A stretch of DNA of 64,000 nucleotides from Deltaproteobacteria bacterium (GTDB lineage Bacteria > Desulfobacterota > Desulfobacteria > Desulfobacterales > Desulfosarcinaceae): contig JAHLLR010000002.1 of assembly GCA_020444075.1 (NCBI GenBank), forward strand, positions 1-64,000. Direction: 5' to 3'. Shown here piece after piece: positions 6,517 to 15,058 of this stretch. Each line of letters opens with the position of its first letter. Position 1 is the stretch's first letter. The position numbers and the translations under genes were made by a program. The notes below the pieces were generated by a model. That model searched no databases. It was not told the DNA's origin and saw only the letters and a program-made list of their open reading frames with translations.

Positions 6517-8796
6517 TCATCGTAGGCCATCGTTTTCTTCCGTTTCATTAAAAAGACCCTCGTTGAGGGCTGCCGTCAAGTATCGGTCGATGTTTAACGG
6601 ACGGTTGTCCAGACTCAAAGCCGGCACGGCCCCCATGAGGGCATTAGTCAGCAGCACCATGTCGGCGTCCAGAACGACATCCGGGCGGATCGGCCGAGCC
6701 TCAATTGAGAATCCCAGCGCATGCAAGCGCCGGGAAACCACTGCCTGCATCACTCCAGGCAGCACGTGGAGAGACCGGGGGCGGACCACCGTCTTACCCG
6801 ACACCACGAGAATACTGGCTGTATTAGTTTCGGAAAGGGAACCATCCGGGTTCAGGACAACCGCCTCGTCCGCACCCTGCTCCCGAGCCCAGACACCCGC
6901 TTGATGATAGTATAAATAATTCATTGTCTTATGGTCCGCCAGCGGGGACATTCGCCGATGAGGATAGATTGCCAGTTTCAGCCCCGCCTGCCCCAGGGCG
7001 GTCAACCGGTGGAAGTATGGCCGGGCGGTCACGATCAAGGCGCCGTTGAACCTGGCGTTGCTTTCATCGCCACGGGTGGCAAGGATCTTGAGCGCTGCCG
7101 CTGCATCGCCCAATCCGTTTTTCTCGATGACCTGCGTGACGATATCCTTCCAGGTCAGATCCGGCGGCGCAACACCAAACAAGGCTGCCCAGGTTCGTTT
7201 GAACCGATCCAGGTGCGCCGGCAACCGGCAGGCTCTCCCTTTTTCCACGCGGATCGTCTCGAAAAAACCAAAGCCATATTGCACCCCCAGATCAAAAACC
7301 GGCAGGGCCGCCTTTTCCTGGCGGATCAAGCAGCCGTCCTGCCACACCCAGGAGCCTGAATCAGTTTCTTCCGCCGGGGTTTCCGCCGATTTTCTGAACA
7401 CCGCCCTCAGGGTCTGTCCCTTATGGAGGGTCTCTTCATACTCATCCTCGGGGTCGGAGTCATAGACGATGCCGCCCCCCACCGAAAAAACAAGGCGGTC
7501 ACCGACAATGGTCGCGGTGCGGATGGCGATGGACAGGTCCATGGTGTCGTGAAAACTGACATACCCGATGGATCCGGTGTAAACATGGCGGCGACGGGTT
7601 TCCAACTCGTCGATGATCTCCATGGACCGAATCTTGGGACAGCCGGTAATCGAGCCGCCGGGAAAGGTGGCCCGGATCAGGTCTACGGAATCCTTTCCCT
7701 CGGCCAGCGTTCCCTCCACCACGGAAACCAGGTGGTAGACATTCTGGTAAGCTTCCAGACGCTTGTGCTGGGCCACAACCACCGATCCCTTTGCACACAC
7801 CTTGCCGATGTCGTTGCGCAGCAGATCCACAATCATGGAAAGCTCGGCATCATCTTTGGGGCTGTTGGCCAGCGCGGCCTTCATTTCCCGGTCTAACTCC
7901 GGCGTCTTTCCCCTAGGACGAGTACCTTTGATGGGACGGGTCTCCACCCGGCTGCCGTTGCGCAGCATAAACCGCTCCGGCGACGTGGAAACGATTTGAT
8001 GATCGCCGGCATTGACGTAGGCGAAAAACGGGGCGGGATTCATCTGATAGAGGGTCTGGAAAAGATGGTAGCTGTCGCCCCGAAAACCCATTTCAAACCG
8101 CTGGGACAGGTTTACCTGGTAAACGTCTCCGGCGGCAATGTAATCCCGGATCCGTTGCACCGAGGTTGCATAACCGGCTCGGTTGAAGTTGGATTTCAGG
8201 GACTGCGCGTTTCCAGAAAACTCACCGCTTGCCTGTGGCGGGGACTTCAAGGCTTGCAGGAAGGCATCTATCACTGCGCTCACCTCCCCGACATCCTGAC
8301 CCTGGCGAATCGGTGCATGAACCTCGGTCGTTCCGTTGATTCGGTCATGCACCACGATCAGGGAGGGGGCGAACAAGCAAAGCTGGGGAAACCCAAGGTC
8401 GTCGATGGTGGTTCGGGGCAGGACTTCCAGGTCGTCTTTCAGATCGTAAGCCAGATATCCGAAAAGGCCGGCGGAAACTGGACCCGCGGCATCACCATGG
8501 CTCAAACGGCAGTTGTCCAGAATCGTTTCCAAAACATCCAGCGGTGCTTGTGGAATCACATGATTCGCCCCATCGATGGTGACCGTCGTTACCCCAGCCC
8601 GCCCGGTGAACATGAGCCAGGGGTGAATACCCAGGATGTGATAGCGGGCGCAATCCAGGGATCCGCCGCTCAGCAGCACCACGGTACCCGGCTCGTGGGC
8701 GAAACGGGCCGCCATATCCGCAAAGGCTTCTTCCAGATAAACCGTCTTTGTCTTTATCCCGGCAATCCCGGACAAATAACGCTTCAACCTCTTCAA
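6517..8796 (-). CDS. pabBC: Aminodeoxychorismate synthase component I fused to aminodeoxychorismate lyase (PabB-PabC)
   Basis: This 759-residue fusion carries out the last two steps to p-aminobenzoate, the folate precursor. Residues about 1-470 form the chorismate-binding synthase. The motif PIKGTRPRG with Lys290 marks PabB rather than anthranilate synthase, which has PIAGT, and GGSITGCPK and VGGGIVYDSDP also fit. Residues about 490-759 are a class IV PLP lyase (VFDLGVQYGFGFFETIR, KTMNYLYYHQAG with the PLP lysine, DGSLSETNTASILV). The ATG overlaps the end of pabA by 4 bp. PabB-PabC fusions are known in several bacteria. Confidence 0.93.
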   Translation of the reverse strand: MKRLKRYLSGIAGIKTKTVYLEEAFADMAARFAHEPGTVVLLSGGSLDCARYHILGIHPWLMFTGRAGVTTVTIDGANHVIPQAPLDVLETILDNCRLSHGDAAGPVSAGLFGYLAYDLKDDLEVLPRTTIDDLGFPQLCLFAPSLIVVHDRINGTTEVHAPIRQGQDVGEVSAVIDAFLQALKSPPQASGEFSGNAQSLKSNFNRAGYATSVQRIRDYIAAGDVYQVNLSQRFEMGFRGDSYHLFQTLYQMNPAPFFAYVNAGDHQIVSTSPERFMLRNGSRVETRPIKGTRPRGKTPELDREMKAALANSPKDDAELSMIVDLLRNDIGKVCAKGSVVVAQHKRLEAYQNVYHLVSVVEGTLAEGKDSVDLIRATFPGGSITGCPKIRSMEIIDELETRRRHVYTGSIGYVSFHDTMDLSIAIRTATIVGDRLVFSVGGGIVYDSDPEDEYEETLHKGQTLRAVFRKSAETPAEETDSGSWVWQDGCLIRQEKAALPVFDLGVQYGFGFFETIRVEKGRACRLPAHLDRFKRTWAALFGVAPPDLTWKDIVTQVIEKNGLGDAAAALKILATRGDESNARFNGALIVTARPYFHRLTALGQAGLKLAIYPHRRMSPLADHKTMNYLYYHQAGVWAREQGADEAVVLNPDGSLSETNTASILVVSGKTVVRPRSLHVLPGVMQAVVSRRLHALGFSIEARPIRPDVVLDADMVLLTNALMGAVPALSLDNRPLNIDRYLTAALNEGLFNETEENDGLR

Positions 8797-9476
8797 CAGG
8801 CCCTCGCTTCGACGGTCTTCCTACCGACCTGTTCCAGGGGTAGAACGGGGTTTGCCTCACCCAGAGAGGCTCCTGTCGCCAGGTCCTTTTTCAGTGGACC
8901 CAGCCGCAGGAAGTTTTCGATCAGCGTAAACCCGAATTCCGTCAAAAAACTTTCCGGATGAAATTGTACCCCGTGAAGGGGGAACCGGTTGTGGGACAAT
9001 CCCATGATCATGCCATCCGCGGTGCGCCCGGTAACCCGGAGATGCTTGTCGAGGGCCGCTGCCGAAGGTTGCACCACCAGCGAGTGGTAACGGGCCACAG
9101 TGAGCGGGGAGGGCAGTCGGGAAAAAAGGGCCTCCTGGCGATGATAAACCTGGCTGGTTTTACCATGTATGGGCGCCGTCGCCCGAACGGTTCGACCCCC
9201 GAAAACTTCGTTGATGCACTGCATCCCCAGACAGACCCCTAAAATGGGAGTCGTTCGATAAAACGTCTCGATCAGCGCCTTGGAAATACCGGCGTGAACC
9301 GGGTCCCGGGGTCCCGGACTGATGAGTACATAGTCCGGTCGCTCTCCGGCCACCCGGTCAAGGGTAATCCGGTCGCTGCGATGAACCTGAATGGAGAGAT
9401 CGTAATGCATGAACATCTGCACCAGGTTGTAGGTGAATGAATCATAGTTGTCGATCACGAGTAACTTGACCACCAT
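8793..9476 (-). CDS. pabA: Glutamine amidotransferase component of aminodeoxychorismate/anthranilate synthase
   Basis: PabA supplies ammonia from glutamine to PabB. The 227-residue class I amidotransferase starts LLVIDNYDSFTYNLVQ, has the nucleophile elbow GVCLGMQ (Cys82) and the His/Glu pair in GVQFHPESFLTEFG. The start at 9476 is chosen over 9575 because a strong AGGAGG lies 5 nt upstream, and the longer version would translate through a terminator-like hairpin. Coupling to pabBC by a 4-bp overlap makes a PABA role more likely than tryptophan synthesis. Confidence 0.93.
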   Translation of the reverse strand: MVVKLLVIDNYDSFTYNLVQMFMHYDLSIQVHRSDRITLDRVAGERPDYVLISPGPRDPVHAGISKALIETFYRTTPILGVCLGMQCINEVFGGRTVRATAPIHGKTSQVYHRQEALFSRLPSPLTVARYHSLVVQPSAAALDKHLRVTGRTADGMIMGLSHNRFPLHGVQFHPESFLTEFGFTLIENFLRLGPLKKDLATGASLGEANPVLPLEQVGRKTVEARAC

Positions 9477-9518
9477 TGCCTCCTGGATCGTGTCATTATG
9501 ACTTTGGATTCCGGCGCC

Positions 9519-9555
9519 AAATAAAACAGCCACCCCGGTTGAGCCTGGGTGGCTG
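9519..9555 (-). terminator. Intrinsic terminator or attenuator upstream of pabA
   Basis: On the minus strand a 9-bp perfect stem CAGCCACCC/GGGTGGCTG (9547-9555 with 9527-9535), loop 11 nt, is followed by TTTTATTT (9526-9519). It lies about 50 nt before the pabA start. It could end the kinase transcript arriving from 9823, or act as an attenuator in the pab leader. Confidence 0.7.
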
Positions 9556-9681
9556 ATGCCTGTTGCATAACTCAATAATTGTCGTGCCCAATTGGGCGGA
9601 CACCTGACCTGTTTTTCAATTCTCAGTAGCGGATATGGCCGAAGCGGTCAAGCAAAATGACGCCGGTGCCGTATACCCTTT

Positions 9682-9816
9682 CCATCAAGCAATGGAAGCG
9701 TTTGCTTCAGATCTAGGCCGCAGGTGTATTGAAACCGCAGGCCTACCAGCGCTGCGTCGAGGATTTCAATAAACCGAGAACGCGGATATGGGCCTCAGGA
9801 GGCCGTTCCTTGATGG
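9682..9816 (+). ncRNA. Putative structured RNA or repeat element, copy B
   Basis: The element has an 8-bp closing stem CCATCAAG (9682-9689)/CTTGATGG (9809-9816). Inside are the hairpin GAAGC/GCTTC with a 4-nt loop (9695-9708) and the 9-mer TCTAGGCCG (9712-9720), identical to copy A. A long arm follows: GGT/ACC plus TATTGAAA (9727-9734)/TTTCAATA (9764-9771), capped by CGCAG/CTGCG (9736-9756). The last hairpin is GGCCT/AGGCC (9791-9804). The equivalent stems differ in sequence from copy A but keep pairing. It lies just past the stop codon of the hybrid kinase gene; coding strand unknown. Confidence 0.5.
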
Positions 9817-9822
9817 GAACGC

Positions 9823-11310
9823 CTAATCCACCGGCAACAATACCGTAAAGGTGGTTCCCTTGTCAGGAACACTCTCGACACTGATCCGGCCCTTTAAAGC
9901 CTCCACCAGCCCTTTGACGATGGGCAGCCCCAACCCGGTGCCGGTAATGAAGCGGGTCTTGTCGTTCTTCACGCGGAAAAACCGGTCAAAAATTTTATCC
10001 AGGTAGCGCGCTTCAATACCGAATCCGTTGTCGATCACCCGGACACGCAGGTTGATCCCGGTCATGTCCGCCCTGACCACGATCTCACCTCCGTTTTGGG
10101 TGTAGTTGATGGCATTGGTGATCAGGTTGCCGAAGATGCTTTCAAGCGCCAGCGGATCGGCTTTTATGGTGGGCAGCGGTTCTTTCGGCCTGTCCAGAGA
10201 GAGCGTCTGCGCCTTGGTTTTGGCCCGGGTGCCGAGAAAGTCGACAATATTGCTCAGCAGATCTTCCAGCTGAACCGGTTTGGGTTCCTGGCAGGTGGTT
10301 CCGGACTCAATCCGTGAGAGATCCAGCAGGTCGCCGATGGTGGAAATCAGGCCCTGGGTTTTTTCCTTGGCCCGGGAGAGCAGGTGCTCTTCCGATTCGC
10401 TGAGCTGCCCCATCAGATCGTTGAGAACGAGCGCCAATTGCTCGTGGATGGTGGACAACGGGCTTCTGAGCTCATGGGAAACCTTGGCTACGAATTCGGA
10501 CTTCAGCCGGTCCAGGACTTTCATATTGGTGATATCGATAACGGTGACTACCGCGCCCAGGCACTCTTTGCGCTCACCCAGGACCGGCCGGCCGCGAGCC
10601 ATGAGAAACCGATCGCTGCCCAAGGAAAATTCGTAGGTGGGGATATCGTCGAAATCCACATGCCGGCCGCTGGAAATTTCCATAATCAGCCGGCACAATC
10701 CTTCGTCGGGGATATAAGCCGAAATCTGGCCACCGGCCGCGGCATCCGCGTCGAGATCCAGAAGCCGGCAAAAGGCCGGGTTCATCAGCACCACCTGGCC
10801 GTCGGCATTGGTCACGACGATACCGTTGGGGATAGAATCGATGATGGTATGGATTCTGCTTTTTTCTGTACCCAAATCCGCGAGGGTCCGTCGCCGCGCG
10901 GTTTCCAGCTTCACCGCTTCCTTTTTTAACCATATTTTTTCCCGGGCACGGTTGATCACGATTCTCAGCTGATCCGGCTCAAAGGGTTTGGGAACAAAAT
11001 CGTAGGCGCCCCGTTTCATGGCCTCGATAGCGGTTTCAATGGTAGCAAAGCCGGTGATGACAATAACCAGAATCTCCTGGTCCATGTTTTGTATCCGTTT
11101 GAGAACCTCCATGCCGTCGATGCCGGGCATTTTCAGATCCAACAGCACGATGGCCACGTCAGTCCGTCCGATAATTTCAAGCCCCTCTTCACCATTTTTT
11201 GCCGTCAGTGCGTTGCATCCCATGCGGTTGATAATCCGCTCCGACCCGTCCCGGATGCCCTTTTCATCATCTACCACCAGAACGGTTACGGGATCAGGCG
11301 TGCTCTGCAT
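9823..11310 (-). CDS. Response regulator-PAS-histidine kinase hybrid
   Basis: This 495-residue cytosolic hybrid has a receiver domain first (about 5-120, phospho-acceptor Asp58 in LLDLKMPG), then a short coiled linker, a PAS domain (IDSIPNGIVVTNADGQVV), a HisKA domain with EFVAKVSHELRSPLST, and a HATPase with N, G1 and G2 boxes (NAINYT, DNGFGI, GTGLGLPIVKGL). The start at 11310 has AGGAG upstream and overlaps the preceding kinase gene by 17 bp; longer starts would run further into it. No output domain is present, so it probably works in a phosphorelay with the neighbouring kinase. Confidence 0.9.
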   Translation of the reverse strand: MQSTPDPVTVLVVDDEKGIRDGSERIINRMGCNALTAKNGEEGLEIIGRTDVAIVLLDLKMPGIDGMEVLKRIQNMDQEILVIVITGFATIETAIEAMKRGAYDFVPKPFEPDQLRIVINRAREKIWLKKEAVKLETARRRTLADLGTEKSRIHTIIDSIPNGIVVTNADGQVVLMNPAFCRLLDLDADAAAGGQISAYIPDEGLCRLIMEISSGRHVDFDDIPTYEFSLGSDRFLMARGRPVLGERKECLGAVVTVIDITNMKVLDRLKSEFVAKVSHELRSPLSTIHEQLALVLNDLMGQLSESEEHLLSRAKEKTQGLISTIGDLLDLSRIESGTTCQEPKPVQLEDLLSNIVDFLGTRAKTKAQTLSLDRPKEPLPTIKADPLALESIFGNLITNAINYTQNGGEIVVRADMTGINLRVRVIDNGFGIEARYLDKIFDRFFRVKNDKTRFITGTGLGLPIVKGLVEALKGRISVESVPDKGTTFTVLLPVD

Positions 11311-12790
11311 ATTCGGCTCCTTTTTCGGTTTCACGGGTGATGGGAAGTTCGATAATGAACGTACTACCGCGGCCGGGAACGCTTCTGGCGGTAATGGTTC
11401 CACCATGGTTTTCAACGATGCCGTAAACAACGCTCAGCCCTAAGCCGGTTCCTTTGCCCTCTTCCTTGGTGGTAAAAAAAGGCTCGAAGATATGTTCCAG
11501 GTCTTCGGCGGATATTCCCGGGCCGGTGTCGGAAAATTCAATTATCACCCGATCCTTGGTGGCTGATTCACGGGTGCTGATGCTGATGGTGCCGTTGCCG
11601 TCCATCGCCTGGGCTGCATTAATAATGATGTTCATGAACACATGGCCCATCTGCTGCGCGTCTGCCAACACCAGGGGAATGAAGGGCGCCATCTTTTTTT
11701 TAAGTGTGATGTTGTGGAACAAGGTCTGGTTTTCGATGAGAAAAAGGGTCCGGTCGATCGATTTGTTGATGTTCAGCGGTTTCATGAATTGGCGCGTCTG
11801 CCTGGCAAATTCAAGCAGTTCCTTGACGGTGTCCCGACACCGTTGGGCGTCCTTTAAAATCCGGTAGAGATCCTCCTTGGCATTCTTCTCCAGGTCATAA
11901 TCTTCCAGCATCAGCTTGGTGTAGAGCGTGATCCCGCCCAGCGGATTGTTCAACTGGTGAGCCACCCCGGCAGACAATTTGCCCAGAGACGCCATTTTTT
12001 CGGATTGTATCAGCTGGAGCTGGGTTTTCTCCAGTTTCTGCTGAATGTGGATGCGCTCCCTCAAATCATGGAAAAAGCCAATGGAGCCGACTTCTTTGCC
12101 CTGTTCATCATAGATGATCGATGCGTATAGACTAATGGGAATTCTCTCTCCGTTTTTACCAATCGCCTTGATCCGGTATTTTTTCAGCTTTCCTTTTCCG
12201 CCATATTCATCACTTCTGAGGTGCCGCATCACTTCTCTAGCGCCGTCTCCTTCATATATCGATCGGATATTGAGGTGATCCAGCGCCGCTTCCACGCTAT
12301 GTCCGGTTACCTCAGCGGCGGCATCGTTGAAAATGATTATCTTTCCGGTCAAGTCGGCGGCAATCACACCGTCGCAGGCGCTTTGGAGCAGGTTATACAA
12401 AAAACTGTTGGCGCGTCGCAGTTCTTCCTCAAGACCTTCCAGTGCCGGAAGCTCGAAGTTGAAAATCGTCAACACTTCCTGCCCGTCCTCGTCCAAAATG
12501 GGGTAGGCGTAAAGGCAGGATCGTTTTTGTTTACTCAATGCACCTGACGAAATGTCCCGCAGGGAGGGCTTTCCCGTTAACCCGACTTTTTTGGCGGGGC
12601 AGTTGTCGCAGGGTTCGGGGCGGTTGTAAAACACCTGATGGCAGCATTTTCCCGATGGCGACTCCCCATCAATGAGGGCGTCAACGCCGGCGGAAGCCAG
12701 GATGCGGAAATCCTTGGAAATAACGACGATTTTCCTTTTGAACGCATCCAGCGCTTTGAGCAGCAGGTTCCGCTCTTTATCGGTGCGCAT
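11294..12790 (-). CDS. PAS-domain sensor histidine kinase
   Basis: This 498-residue protein has no membrane segment. Its N-terminal sensor part contains a cysteine cluster, GKCCHQVFYNRPEPCDNCPA, around residues 47-65. Then come a PAS domain (LQSACDGVIAADLTGKII), a coiled stretch, a HisKA domain with SAGVAHQLNNPLGGI, and a HATPase (NAAQAMD, DTGPGI, GTGLGLSVVYGIVE). GGGAGG precedes the ATG. The Cys-rich PAS suggests redox or metal sensing, but this is inference. It is co-transcribed with the receiver-kinase hybrid downstream. Confidence 0.9.
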   Translation of the reverse strand: MRTDKERNLLLKALDAFKRKIVVISKDFRILASAGVDALIDGESPSGKCCHQVFYNRPEPCDNCPAKKVGLTGKPSLRDISSGALSKQKRSCLYAYPILDEDGQEVLTIFNFELPALEGLEEELRRANSFLYNLLQSACDGVIAADLTGKIIIFNDAAAEVTGHSVEAALDHLNIRSIYEGDGAREVMRHLRSDEYGGKGKLKKYRIKAIGKNGERIPISLYASIIYDEQGKEVGSIGFFHDLRERIHIQQKLEKTQLQLIQSEKMASLGKLSAGVAHQLNNPLGGITLYTKLMLEDYDLEKNAKEDLYRILKDAQRCRDTVKELLEFARQTRQFMKPLNINKSIDRTLFLIENQTLFHNITLKKKMAPFIPLVLADAQQMGHVFMNIIINAAQAMDGNGTISISTRESATKDRVIIEFSDTGPGISAEDLEHIFEPFFTTKEEGKGTGLGLSVVYGIVENHGGTITARSVPGRGSTFIIELPITRETEKGAEYAEHA

Positions 12791-12963
12791 CAGACCTCCC
12801 GGGGGTTAGGTTCCGGAACCACTCATGGTCGGGCGATTAAAAGACAGTTTCATTATGTTGTCAACAGCTATGCAACGAAAATGGTTGTCAATTCATCACT
12901 GCGGCGGCGATGGCCTGGCCGGGGGAATGCGCCGCCCATCGTTCTGGCTTCGGCAGTTGTCGA

Positions 12964-13263
12964 TTATGGCAAGACTTGAACCGTGTGGAGGTATTCTTCC
13001 CATTCCATGGGAAGCAATTGCTTTTTCTTGGTGTTGCAGGACTTGCAAGCCGGAACCACATTGCCTTTGGTACTTTTTCCCCCCCGGGACAACGGGACGA
13101 TGTGATCCATGGTCAACTCGGCTGCCGCCACTCGGCTGCCGCAGTAATGGCAACGGCCTTTGGCACATCGCCGTTTCCACCACTGGGACTGCCTCAACTC
13201 CCGGGCTTTTTGCCGTTCCCGGTTGAGGTCCTGCTGGTCCAGATCATAAGCATAGGGCTTCAT
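12964..13263 (-). CDS. HNH endonuclease family protein
   Basis: This small basic protein of 99 residues has a complete HNH core: CHYCG, then LTMDHIVPLSRGG with the catalytic His, then NVVPACKSCNTKK. The two CxxC pairs would bind a structural zinc. The ATG overlaps the end of the ATP-grasp gene by 4 bp. Stand-alone HNH proteins of this size occur as housekeeping nucleases, in mobile elements and in restriction systems; no mobile-element features flank it here. Confidence 0.88.
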   Translation of the reverse strand: MKPYAYDLDQQDLNRERQKARELRQSQWWKRRCAKGRCHYCGSRVAAAELTMDHIVPLSRGGKSTKGNVVPACKSCNTKKKQLLPMEWEEYLHTVQVLP

Positions 13264-14141
13264 GGCGTCTCCCTGGCGGCCGTTGCCGTCAATGACCGGC
13301 TAACGGTCAACCCCAGATCGGCCAGCCAGTTGTCAATCTCTGCCTGCAGCATCGCGTAAAAACTGGCAGAGCCCCCCAGGCCGGTTCTGCCGAAGAAGTA
13401 GTTGATCTCCAGAATCAGCGGCTGCGGAGCCTTCCTTGTACTCCCGGATTCATCGAAGATAAAGTCAAGCCCGGCCAGGTTGATTCGCGTTTGCTGGCAG
13501 AAGCTGCGGCTCAGGGCCAGGGCCTTGCGGCGAAGATTCGGATCTGCTTCGGTATCGATACGCGCACCGCTGGCCAAACTGGTGCCAAAAATACCGGGAT
13601 TCTCCTGAATTCTCCAGTAAGCGACCATTGTCTTTCCGATCACGGCAACCCGCAGTGTCCGCCGTGAATCCAATACAGCGGTTTGTAGAATAAATCCGCG
13701 CTGGCCGGACTGTTCGTATGCCAAGGCCTTCGATAGGGCAAGCGCCAGATCGTTAGTGGATCGGAGCAGAAAGACGGTGTCCCCCTCACCCCCCCAATCC
13801 AGCTTGAAAACAATGGGAAAACCGGCATCGGCGACCACCTTTCCACAACGCCGGAAGTGCTTCGTGTCATCAAAGACCCAGGTGCGGGGATGAGGGACAG
13901 CCAGGGCCTGAAAAAGCTTGGCCTGGCCTGTTTTGCCTGGGTATTGGAACCGCGCATCATAGCCGGGAAAGACATGGGGACTGTTTTGCCTGGCCATGCG
14001 GTAGAGCGCTTCCCGGCATCCCTGGGGCAGAATGACGGCATCGGCATCACGGATGGCCGACAGGTCTTTTTCATCCGGTTCCCTGCCGGCACAAAGCATG
14101 TTGCGGTCAGCTTCATAGCAGGGATGATAAGAAAGAATCAT
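13260..14141 (-). CDS. ATP-grasp domain protein (RimK-like)
   Basis: The protein of 293 residues ends in an ATP-grasp domain: a nucleotide-binding segment around FPIVFKLDWGGEGDTVF, a mid-segment RTLRVAVIGKTMVAYWR, and the metal-binding end LAGLDFIFDE followed by LILEINYFFGRTGLGG. ATP-grasp enzymes ligate a carboxylate to an amine or thiol through an acyl phosphate; the substrate here is unknown. It shares one base with the era stop codon (TGATG) and overlaps the HNH gene by 4 bp, so it is translated as part of the era operon. Confidence 0.8.
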   Translation of the reverse strand: MILSYHPCYEADRNMLCAGREPDEKDLSAIRDADAVILPQGCREALYRMARQNSPHVFPGYDARFQYPGKTGQAKLFQALAVPHPRTWVFDDTKHFRRCGKVVADAGFPIVFKLDWGGEGDTVFLLRSTNDLALALSKALAYEQSGQRGFILQTAVLDSRRTLRVAVIGKTMVAYWRIQENPGIFGTSLASGARIDTEADPNLRRKALALSRSFCQQTRINLAGLDFIFDESGSTRKAPQPLILEINYFFGRTGLGGSASFYAMLQAEIDNWLADLGLTVSRSLTATAARETP

Positions 14142-15058
14142 CAGTACCCGAACTTGCGTAGCGCCTTGGTGTCCTTGGTCCAGTTTTTCTGCACCCGGAC
14201 AAAGAGTTTGAGAAAGACTTTGGTTCCCAGCATTTCTTCAATCGCCAGCCGGGCCGCTTCACCGATCTGCTTGAGTTTGGTTCCCTGCCGGCCGATAACG
14301 ATGCCCTTTTGGGATTCCCGCTCTACGTGGATGGTGGCGTGAATCCGAATCAGCGCCCCTTTTTTTTCCTCCTTGAAGGAATCAATGGTGACCGCCACTG
14401 CATAAGGAATTTCCTGGCCGGTAAGCCGGAAGGCCTTTTCCCGGATCATTTCCGCGGCAATGAACCGCATCGGCAGGTCCGTCAGGCTGTCGGGGGGAAA
14501 AAAGGGTGGTCCGGCAGGAAGGGCGGCCTCCATGGCATCCATCAACCGATCCACCTGTTCTCCGTTTTTCGCGCTGATGGGAACGATGGTCGCAAAAGGA
14601 AAAACTCCGGACCAGCGTTCGATCTGCGATAGCAGGGCCGGTCGCTTGACCTGGTCGATCTTGTTGAGGGCCACCAATACCGGGAGCCGTTGATCGGAAA
14701 GCTTGCCAATCAACAGCCGTTCGGACGGTTCGTCCGGGATCTGCGCATCCGCCACCAGAAGGATAAGATCTACTTCCGATAAGGTAGACAGGGCCGTCTC
14801 GACGATCCGTGCATTGAGCGGGTTCTTGGCCCGGTGAATACCCGGAGTGTCCAGAAAAACCATCTGAGACCCGGTTCGGTGAACCACACCTAAAATCCGG
14901 TTGCGGGTCGTCTGGGGCTTTTGGGATGTTATGGATATCTTCTGGCCCAGCATACGGTTGAGCAGGGTGGACTTTCCCGCATTGGGCGCACCCAGAATAG
15001 CCACAAAGCCGGATCTGAAGGATTGGTTTTGGTCAATCACGTTCGTGGTGTTCATCAA
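14141..15058 (-). CDS. era: GTPase Era
   Basis: Era is an essential GTPase that binds 16S rRNA near its 3' end and helps assemble the 30S subunit. The 305-residue protein has G1 GAPNAGKST, G3 DTPG, G4 NKID and the C-terminal KH domain (GIVIGRQGTKLKQIG). Length is typical (about 300). Its 5' end overlaps the engB coding region by 26 bp. Confidence 0.97.
   Translation of the reverse strand: MMNTTNVIDQNQSFRSGFVAILGAPNAGKSTLLNRMLGQKISITSQKPQTTRNRILGVVHRTGSQMVFLDTPGIHRAKNPLNARIVETALSTLSEVDLILLVADAQIPDEPSERLLIGKLSDQRLPVLVALNKIDQVKRPALLSQIERWSGVFPFATIVPISAKNGEQVDRLMDAMEAALPAGPPFFPPDSLTDLPMRFIAAEMIREKAFRLTGQEIPYAVAVTIDSFKEEKKGALIRIHATIHVERESQKGIVIGRQGTKLKQIGEAARLAIEEMLGTKVFLKLFVRVQKNWTKDTKALRKFGY

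Larger units (their letters stand above)
9477..9822. other. Intergenic region between the hybrid kinase gene and pabA
   Basis: About 346 bp with no credible gene. It holds a minus-strand terminator-like hairpin close to pabA and the structured element copy B next to the kinase stop codon (both listed separately). The remainder (about 9560-9680) shows no feature I can support. Confidence 0.6.

Noticed and set aside
7996-8961. A 321-codon plus-strand frame opposite pabBC/pabA
   Set aside because: Antisense shadow of well-supported pab genes; no recognisable protein.
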